Program-made: the position numbers and the translations under genes | Shown: positions 5,666-10,504 of the stretch, in pieces | How positions within the stretch are numbered: the first letter of the stretch is position 1 | How the letters are laid out: each line of letters opens with the position of its first letter | Notes under the pieces: model-generated | Database searches by the model: none | What the model saw: only the letters and a program-made list of their open reading frames with translations | Told to the model about the DNA's origin: nothing | NCBI GenBank assembly: GCA_028877005.1 | Contig: JAGWPI010000052.1 | Span: 1-10,504, forward strand | From: Bacteroidota bacterium | Lineage (GTDB): Bacteria > Bacteroidota > Bacteroidia > Chitinophagales > Chitinophagaceae | DNA length: 10,504 bases | Direction: 5' to 3'

Positions 5666-7513
5666 TTAATAGCCCCTTACATTTTTACCTTGCATATAAT
5701 TCATAAAGGCTTTGTTGCAAACTTTGTTGCCACCGGGTGTGGGATAATTGCCGGTAAAATACCAATCGCCATTATTGGTTGGGCAAGATTCATGTAAATC
5801 TTCAATAGTTTGAAAAATTACCTCTACATGTAAATTTAATTCAGGAGGTGTAATTAATTCTGCAATTTCATCTGATATTTCATCAGTAGTAAATGGCTTG
5901 TACACCAGCCTTACCATGTTTTCACTATGCAGTTGGTTGTTACGTTCCATTTCTTGGCATGTTTGAAATAGTTTTTCCAAATCTGCCTCTGTACCCCGTT
6001 TTTTATGTAGTGATAAGGCTGCTTTAAAAGCAATAAAATCGCCCATTTTACTCATGTCAATTCCATAACAATCCGGATATCTAATTTGTGGTGCAGATGA
6101 AACTACAATAATTTTTTTGGGCATTAACCGAGCCAACATTCTAATAATACTTTCTTTTAATGTGGTTCCACGAACAATGCTATCATCAATTACTACTAAA
6201 GTGTCTTCGTTTTTTTTAACTGTGCCGTAAGTAATATCATACACATGTTGCACCATTTCATTTCTACTATTATCCTCTGTAATAAAGGTGCGGAGTTTAA
6301 CATCTTTAATAGCAATTTTTTCTTGTCTTATTTTACGGTTAATCATTTCTTGTAATTTATCTTCCGTAAAATCATTACCCCAACTTAAAATGCGTTGAAT
6401 TTTAATTTGATTCAAGTATTCTTCCATGCCTTTCACTAACCCATAAAATGCTACTTCAGCAGTGTTTGGAATGTATGAAAAAATGGTTTGTTTTAAGTTG
6501 TAATCTATGCGCTCTAATACTGTTTTACTTAAATGATGTCCTAATGCAATTCTTTCTCTGTAAATTTTTTCATCGCTACCGCGCGAAAAATAAATACGTT
6601 CAAATGAGCAGGCTCTTCTTTCTTTTGGCGGTAAAATTTCTTCAATGAAAAATTCGCCGAAATTATTTACAATTAAAGCATTGCCGGGCATTAGTTCTTT
6701 CACTTCATTTTCGCCTACATTAAAAGTAGTTCGAATAGCGGCTCTTTCACTAGCGGCAACTATAAATTCATCGTGTATAAAATAATATGCTGGCCTAATT
6801 CCATGTGCATCTCGCATCACAAAGCTATATCCGTTACCCGTTAATCCGCCAAACGTGTAACCGCCATCAAACAAAGGAGTAGCTTTTTTTAATACTTGTA
6901 TGATAGAAGCTTGATTGGGATTGTTTTGATCTTCTTTTACCAAGAAATGATGCACAACTTCCATCATAGCAGCTAAATCACTTTGCTTTTGAAATTCGCC
7001 CGGTTCAATATTTAATAGTTGATACAGTTCTTCAGTATTTACTAAATTAAAATTGCCGGCTAAGGCTAAGTTCCTTCCCGGCAATAAATCTCTTTTGATA
7101 AAAGGATGACAAAATTCTGCATTATTTTTTCCTTGTGTGCCATATCTTAAGTGGCCTAGCATTAATTCTCCCAACATGGGTAAATGGCCTTTTAATAATT
7201 CGGGCTGTTGGGTAATATCTTTTTGGTATTTTTCTAATTCCTGAACCTCTAATCCAATTTTGTGAAAAATTTCTGCAATAGATTGTGGTACCGCACTGCG
7301 CATTCGGTTTAAATAAGCATAACCATTAGGTACATTTAATTTTACGGTGGCAATACCTGAACCATCTTGCCCACGGTTATGTTGTTTTTCCATTAACAGG
7401 TACAGCTTATTTAAGCCATAAAGGGCCGTTCCGTATTTTTCCAGATAAAATGATAGTGGTTTTCGTAGTCGGATGAATGCTAATCCGCATTCGTGTTTTA
7501 TTTCGTCGCTCAT
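5666..7513 (-). CDS. PurF-like amidophosphoribosyltransferase paralogue, long form (615 residues)
   Basis: Class II (Ntn) glutamine amidotransferase fused to a type I phosphoribosyltransferase domain, the layout of PurF, which makes phosphoribosylamine from PRPP and glutamine. C9 in HECGLAF would be the N-terminal nucleophile after loss of an 8-residue propeptide. NRGQDGSG (46-53), GHLRYGTQG (120-128) and LAGNFNLVN (151-159) complete the glutaminase site. RDAHGIRP (234-241), ASER, CSFERIYFSR (302-311) and the PRPP motif LVVIDDSIVRGTT (439-451) match PurF. The end (WYFTGNYPTPGG, 584-595) is PurF-like. Usual PurF is about 470-510 residues. The extra length lies in the glutaminase domain, before the PRPP loop and at the C-terminus. 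The loop that reads NRYVGRTFI in PurF is here KDVKLRTFI. This long form appears to be a Bacteroidota-type second copy, so the exact reaction is uncertain. The phosphatase gene follows after 15 bases. Confidence 0.85.
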   Translation of the reverse strand: MSDEIKHECGLAFIRLRKPLSFYLEKYGTALYGLNKLYLLMEKQHNRGQDGSGIATVKLNVPNGYAYLNRMRSAVPQSIAEIFHKIGLEVQELEKYQKDITQQPELLKGHLPMLGELMLGHLRYGTQGKNNAEFCHPFIKRDLLPGRNLALAGNFNLVNTEELYQLLNIEPGEFQKQSDLAAMMEVVHHFLVKEDQNNPNQASIIQVLKKATPLFDGGYTFGGLTGNGYSFVMRDAHGIRPAYYFIHDEFIVAASERAAIRTTFNVGENEVKELMPGNALIVNNFGEFFIEEILPPKERRACSFERIYFSRGSDEKIYRERIALGHHLSKTVLERIDYNLKQTIFSYIPNTAEVAFYGLVKGMEEYLNQIKIQRILSWGNDFTEDKLQEMINRKIRQEKIAIKDVKLRTFITEDNSRNEMVQHVYDITYGTVKKNEDTLVVIDDSIVRGTTLKESIIRMLARLMPKKIIVVSSAPQIRYPDCYGIDMSKMGDFIAFKAALSLHKKRGTEADLEKLFQTCQEMERNNQLHSENMVRLVYKPFTTDEISDEIAELITPPELNLHVEVIFQTIEDLHESCPTNNGDWYFTGNYPTPGGNKVCNKAFMNYMQGKNVRGY

Positions 7514-7530
7514 GTATAGAGTATAAAAAG

Positions 7531-7560
7531 AAAGTGGCGAAGTTACAACTCCGCCACTTT
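7531..7560 (-). terminator. Strong hairpin between the FMN reductase and PurF-like genes
   Basis: AAAGTGGCG and CGCCACTTT form a perfect 9-bp stem, which can extend inward with AGT/ACT after one mismatch. On the minus strand it is followed by CTTTTTAT. It starts 9 bases past the FMN reductase stop, so it reads as that gene's terminator. It also lies only 17 bases before the PurF-like ATG, so it may sit in that gene's leader if transcription starts further upstream. Confidence 0.8.
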
Positions 7561-7569
7561 ATTCAAAGG

Positions 7570-8133
7570 TTAATTATAGGAAGTTACCGGTTCCGGATGT
7601 AAAATTTCGGCTAGCCATAAAAATTCTTTTACAAAATTGTCTATATTTTTTTGGAACGACTGATCTAATAATTCTCCTTCTGCACTAAATTTTTGATCTA
7701 CAAATGGTGTTACCAATAAGTAGGGAGATGCCACACCAAATAATGCTGCTACCAATAACAATAATTGTTGTGCACTTCGCATACCACCTAATGCACCTGT
7801 TGAGGCGGTTACAATACCAAAAGCTTTGTGTGCCTGCTTGGGGAAATGATCTAATAAATTTTGTAAGGCTGCAGAGTAACTACCATTGTATTCGGGTGTT
7901 ACTAAAATAAAAGCATCGGACGCAAACATGCGTTTGGCTAACGGTTGTAAGTGAGCGGGAGCTTGGGCTTCGGTACTAAAAACTTGTTGTAAGAGACCGA
8001 TTTCCCAATCTTTCACATCTATTATTTGTATGTGGTGTGTAGTATGCTTTGTTAAGTAGTTTTTTAAAAAAATGGCTAAACGTTGGGTTACACTGTTGCT
8101 TCTAGGACTTCCTGCAATAATTTCAATATTCAT
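7570..8133 (-). CDS. NAD(P)H-dependent FMN reductase family flavoprotein
   Basis: A flavodoxin-like NADPH-dependent FMN reductase (187 residues, cytosolic). GSPRSNSVTQRLA (8-20) is the phosphate-binding loop for FMN. TPEYNGSYSAALQNLLDH (79-96) is the family signature that contacts the flavin and the dimer partner. STGALGGMRSAQQL (111-124) is the third conserved loop. Members reduce FMN, quinones, azo compounds or chromate with NAD(P)H; the real substrate is not evident. It is bounded by two strong hairpins, so it is probably transcribed alone. An inverted repeat just upstream may control it. Length and motifs are complete. Confidence 0.9.
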   Translation of the reverse strand: MNIEIIAGSPRSNSVTQRLAIFLKNYLTKHTTHHIQIIDVKDWEIGLLQQVFSTEAQAPAHLQPLAKRMFASDAFILVTPEYNGSYSAALQNLLDHFPKQAHKAFGIVTASTGALGGMRSAQQLLLLVAALFGVASPYLLVTPFVDQKFSAEGELLDQSFQKNIDNFVKEFLWLAEILHPEPVTSYN

Positions 8134-8152
8134 AATGTTATTTTAATGTACA

Positions 8153-8173
8153 TTCAACAGTAAATGTGTTGAA
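8153..8173. promoter_or_regulatory. Operator-like inverted repeat upstream of the FMN reductase gene
   Basis: TTCAACA and TGTTGAA are perfect 7-bp half-sites separated by 7 bases, centred 30 bases upstream of the FMN reductase ATG. On the minus strand the repeat contains TACTGTTG (8162 to 8155), one base off the -7 consensus TAnnTTTG. A dimeric regulator bound here would cover that promoter. Which protein binds is unknown; no regulator gene is in the window. Confidence 0.4.
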
Positions 8174-8200
8174 ATGTTGCCACTAATATTTACTTTTTTT

Positions 8201-8240
8201 GAAAAAGCAGGATCTGCAGTTGCGCATATCCTGCTTTTTC
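8201..8240 (-). terminator. Terminator after the YceI gene, 13-bp perfect stem
   Basis: GAAAAAGCAGGAT and ATCCTGCTTTTTC form a perfect 13-bp stem around a 14-base loop. The T5 of the 3' arm follows the GC-rich core in either direction, so it can work both ways. It lies 18 bases past the YceI stop, ends the pirin-pirin-YceI unit, and isolates the FMN reductase gene. Confidence 0.8.
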
Positions 8241-8258
8241 AAGTAAAATAAGACTGTG

Positions 8259-8786
8259 TTATGCTTGCTTTGCTAATTCAATATTCATGTGTAATTTCAC
8301 TTCATCGCTTACAACTATACCACCGGTTTCTGTTGTAGCACTCCAAGTTAAATTAAAATCTTTTCTATTTATTTTGCCTTCTACTTCAAATCCTAACTTG
8401 GTTTGTCCCCATGGGTCTACTATTTGACCACCATAGGTTACCTCTAAGGTTACCGGTTTGGTTACTTCTCTAATGCTTAGGTTACCGGTTAGTTGGTATT
8501 TTTCTTCGCTTAATTTTTTAATGCTAGTAGATTGGAATGTGAGTTTTGGATATTTATCTGCTGCAAAAAAATCATCACTTTTTAAATGTCCGTCTCTTTG
8601 TTCGTTACCTGTTGTAATGCTGTTTACCTGTGCTTCAAAATTTACTTTTGCATCAGAAAAATCTTCTTTTTCAGCTTCCATACTGCCTTCAAATTCTTTA
8701 AATTGTCCGGTTACGTTAGAAATCATTAGGTGTTTTACTTTGAAGGTTACTTCACTGTGTGCTGCATCAATTTTGTAGGTTGCCAT
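8259..8786 (-). CDS. YceI family protein (cytosolic form)
   Basis: A YceI-like lipocalin-fold protein of 175 residues, the usual domain size. Family proteins form an eight-stranded barrel shown in some cases to hold a polyisoprenoid; the role in the cell is unclear. Family landmarks are FKVKHLMISNVTGQFKEF (15-32), GNEQRDGHLKSDDFF (60-74), YPKLTF (79-84), IREVTKPVTLEV (105-116), DPWG (124-127), INRKDFNLTW (139-148) and DEVKLHMNIE (161-170). Unlike E. coli YceI it has no signal peptide: it begins MATYKIDAAHSEV, directly at the first strand. It starts 38 bases after the second pirin gene and is probably the last gene of that unit. The start ATG is preceded by A-rich sequence. Confidence 0.92.
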   Translation of the reverse strand: MATYKIDAAHSEVTFKVKHLMISNVTGQFKEFEGSMEAEKEDFSDAKVNFEAQVNSITTGNEQRDGHLKSDDFFAADKYPKLTFQSTSIKKLSEEKYQLTGNLSIREVTKPVTLEVTYGGQIVDPWGQTKLGFEVEGKINRKDFNLTWSATTETGGIVVSDEVKLHMNIELAKQA

Positions 8787-8824
8787 TTTGTTTTTTTTGT
8801 GTGTTTTAAAAATTGTTTTTTATT

Positions 8825-9697
8825 TTAATTTGTTTCTTCAATTAATATACCCATTTTACCCATTTGGTAATCTTTAAATGATTGCAATATTTCTGTTTGG
8901 GTATTCATTACAAATGGTCCATGGGCTGCAATGGTTTCTTGCAAAGGTTCGCCACTGCCTACAAATGCTTGGATATCCTCTATAGCTTCTATGGTAAAAT
9001 CATTACCTTTTTCTTGCAATAATGCCATGGTGTGTGCAGTAAGGGTTGTTTCTCCATTGTATAATAATGTACCGTTAAGTGTGTATAGGAGTGATTGATG
9101 GTTGGTTGGAATGGTAAAAGTATATTTCCCCCCCCTTTTCATAAAAATCATAAAAGTATTCACGGGAGTAAAAGTGGGTATGATGCCTTTTATACCCTCT
9201 AACTCTCCTGCAGGTATTAATATTTCGGTTAATTTGTCGGATGTTATAATGGAAGGAGTATCTTCTCTTTTGGCGGGATAATAATGGGGTTGATCCATTT
9301 TATGAGCAGCCGGTGTATTTATCCAAACTTGTAATAATTCCTGTACTCCACCTTTTTCAAAAATATCCAAAGGCATTCGTTCGCTATGTATAATGCCAAT
9401 GCCGGCATGAATCCATTGTGTGCCTCCTGCATATACTATATGATTGTTGCCACGGCTATCTTGATGATGCACACCCCCTTTGTAAATAAAACTAATTGCA
9501 GAAAAACCACGATGTGGATGTGGCCCAACTCCTTGTAAATGAATGGGTATTTGCGCATCGGCTACTGCAATTCCGTGGTGGAATACTAAAAAGGGATCAA
9601 AAAATTGGCCATTATAAGGCAATAATTCTTGTACCTGAATAGTACCTACTTGAGTAGGTTTACCCGAAATAATTTGATGAATATTTTTTGTTGACAT
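8825..9697 (-). CDS. Pirin family protein, two-domain form
   Basis: A bicupin of the pirin family. Numbered from the GTG at 9703, the four metal ligands are H62 and H64 (GPHPHRGF), H106 and E108 (IHSERM). The N-terminal cupin also has FDPFLVF, and the C-terminal pirin domain ends with FVGSGEPLQETIAAHGPF (about 247-264). Some pirins oxidise quercetin, others bind transcription factors; the function here is unknown. I place the start at the ATG at 9697 (MSTKNIHQ, 290 residues). A GTG two codons upstream would give 292. It follows the first pirin gene by 12 bases, so the two are cotranscribed. Its coding strand carries a run of eight G (9128-9135) encoding part of KRGGK. Confidence 0.9.
   Translation of the reverse strand: MSTKNIHQIISGKPTQVGTIQVQELLPYNGQFFDPFLVFHHGIAVADAQIPIHLQGVGPHPHRGFSAISFIYKGGVHHQDSRGNNHIVYAGGTQWIHAGIGIIHSERMPLDIFEKGGVQELLQVWINTPAAHKMDQPHYYPAKREDTPSIITSDKLTEILIPAGELEGIKGIIPTFTPVNTFMIFMKRGGKYTFTIPTNHQSLLYTLNGTLLYNGETTLTAHTMALLQEKGNDFTIEAIEDIQAFVGSGEPLQETIAAHGPFVMNTQTEILQSFKDYQMGKMGILIEETN
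9128..9135 (-). repeat. G8 homopolymer tract inside the pirin gene
   Basis: Eight consecutive C on the plus strand, G8 on the coding strand, lie inside the Arg-Gly-Gly codons of MIFMKRGGKYTF. The tract is in frame as given. Runs of this kind are prone to slipped-strand errors, both in the cell and in sequencing, and a one-base change would truncate the protein in its C-terminal half. Confidence 0.6.
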
Positions 9698-9709
9698 GGT
9701 CACTTATTT

Positions 9710-10420
9710 TTATGCAAGCATGGGTACTTCCATCAGCAATATTTGTGCACCTTCCATTATTTTTAATGGTATACTATCTGTTGCTGTAACCCCAATTGCA
9801 TCTCTTTTGTTTAAAGTTATATTGTTAATAATGGCATTACCTTCAATCATAAATATGTATACACCATTGTTTGGATTGTTTAATTTATAGGTAATTGCAG
9901 TATTTTTAGAAAACTTACCCATACTAAACCAAGCATCCTGATTAATCCATAAGGCATCCGGGTTATTGGGCGCTACAATGGTTGCTAATTGATTGTTAAG
10001 GGTATTTTGATTGAGTGTAATTTGTTGATAGCGAGGTTGAATATTTTTTTCTTTTGGCATTACCCATATTTGTAAAAATTTAACCTGCCTATTTTGGTTT
10101 GCATTGGTTTCACTATGAATTATACCGCTACCAGCACTCATTATTTGTACATCATTTTCTTTGATAATAGCATCCCGTCCTGTATTGTCTTTGTGGTGTA
10201 AATCACCTGATAATGGTATGGAGATAATTTCCATATTACTGTGGGGGTGGGCCGAAAAACCCATACCAGCAGCTACAGTATCATCATTTAAAACCCTTAA
10301 TGCACCAAAATGCATACGTTCCGGATTATAATAATCTGCAAAACTGAAGGTATGCCAGCTGTTTAACCAGCCATGTTGTGCATGACCTCTTGAAGCTGCT
10401 GTATGTAAAATGGTTTTCAT
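9710..10420 (-). CDS. Pirin family protein, YhhW-like
   Basis: A bicupin of 236 residues resembling E. coli YhhW, a pirin with quercetin 2,3-dioxygenase activity in vitro. RGHAQHGWLNSWHTFSFA (11-28) is the family N-terminus. The metal ligands are H58 and H60 in SAHPHSNMEI, H102 and E104 in GIIHSET, each one residue off the YhhW positions. DNTGR, SAGSG and LQIWV are also conserved. It is shorter than the neighbouring pirin and clearly not a recent duplicate of it. It is the first gene of a likely pirin-pirin-YceI unit. The 84 bases upstream to the window edge hold no clear -7 box, only the palindrome ATGTACAT at 10469-10476. The physiological substrate is unknown. Confidence 0.9.
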   Translation of the reverse strand: MKTILHTAASRGHAQHGWLNSWHTFSFADYYNPERMHFGALRVLNDDTVAAGMGFSAHPHSNMEIISIPLSGDLHHKDNTGRDAIIKENDVQIMSAGSGIIHSETNANQNRQVKFLQIWVMPKEKNIQPRYQQITLNQNTLNNQLATIVAPNNPDALWINQDAWFSMGKFSKNTAITYKLNNPNNGVYIFMIEGNAIINNITLNKRDAIGVTATDSIPLKIMEGAQILLMEVPMLA

Positions 10421-10504
10421 GTTTTAATGCTTTAAATTTTGAATGTCCTTGTTTTGTTAATTATATGTATGTACATCTATCTACTTAAAAAATTTTTATA
10501 CTTC

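Noticed and set aside
6448..6648. Plus-strand frame with hydrophobic stretches inside the PurF-like gene
   Set aside because: It is antisense to a clear coding region. The hydrophobicity comes from the complementary codons.
8458..8778. 106-codon plus-strand frame antisense to the YceI gene
   Set aside because: It is fully covered by a well-matched YceI coding region and has no family features; it is a mirror of the real gene.
9696..9890. 64-codon plus-strand frame opposite the pirin junction
   Set aside because: It is antisense to the 3' end of one pirin gene and the start of the other and shows no domain or signal.
1..10504. Defence system, mobile element, CRISPR array or toxin-antitoxin pair
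   Set aside because: There are no spaced direct repeats, no transposase or integrase motifs and no nuclease or toxin signatures. The two small minus-strand genes do not look like a toxin-antitoxin pair, because one is a lipoprotein.

Overview
The window is AT-rich chromosomal DNA from a Bacteroidota bacterium. The best guess is the Chitinophagaceae (Chitinophagales), judged from remembered protein similarity, not from a search. Supporting signs are the near absence of Shine-Dalgarno sites, several -7 elements of the Bacteroidota form TAnnTTTG (TATATTTG, TAGTTTTG, TATCTTTG), two lipoprotein signal peptides, and the long PurF-like protein seen in that phylum. I see no phage, insertion sequence, CRISPR array, tRNA or rRNA.

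Left part (1-2487): the first 113 codons of adenylate kinase (adk, minus, cut by the window edge) diverge from a lipoprotein-type methionine sulfoxide reductase B (msrB, plus). A strong terminator follows msrB. Next comes a PLP-dependent class I/II aminotransferase with its own promoter.

Middle (2488-5187): a minus-strand unit encodes a 43-residue lipoprotein and an 82-residue protein of unknown function, and ends in a terminator. It diverges from a plus-strand pair: a GT-B-fold glycosyltransferase with a GTG start and a ten-helix EamA/DMT transporter. The transporter gene has a -7 element so close to its ATG that its mRNA may be leaderless.

Right part (5147-10420): every gene is on the minus strand. 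In transcription order they are two different pirins, a YceI-family protein, a terminator, an NAD(P)H-dependent FMN reductase, a terminator, a 615-residue PurF-like glutamine amidotransferase/phosphoribosyltransferase, and a SixA-type histidine phosphatase. The phosphatase gene overlaps the 3' end of the transporter gene tail to tail by 41 bases.

MsrB, the FMN reductase, the pirins and YceI suggest a redox or electrophile-stress theme. The rest is housekeeping. I did not find a clearly new multi-gene system. The most interesting items are the small lipoprotein plus 82-residue protein unit, the divergent PurF-like enzyme, a G8 tract inside a pirin gene, an operator-like inverted repeat before the FMN reductase gene, and the overlapping convergent genes.
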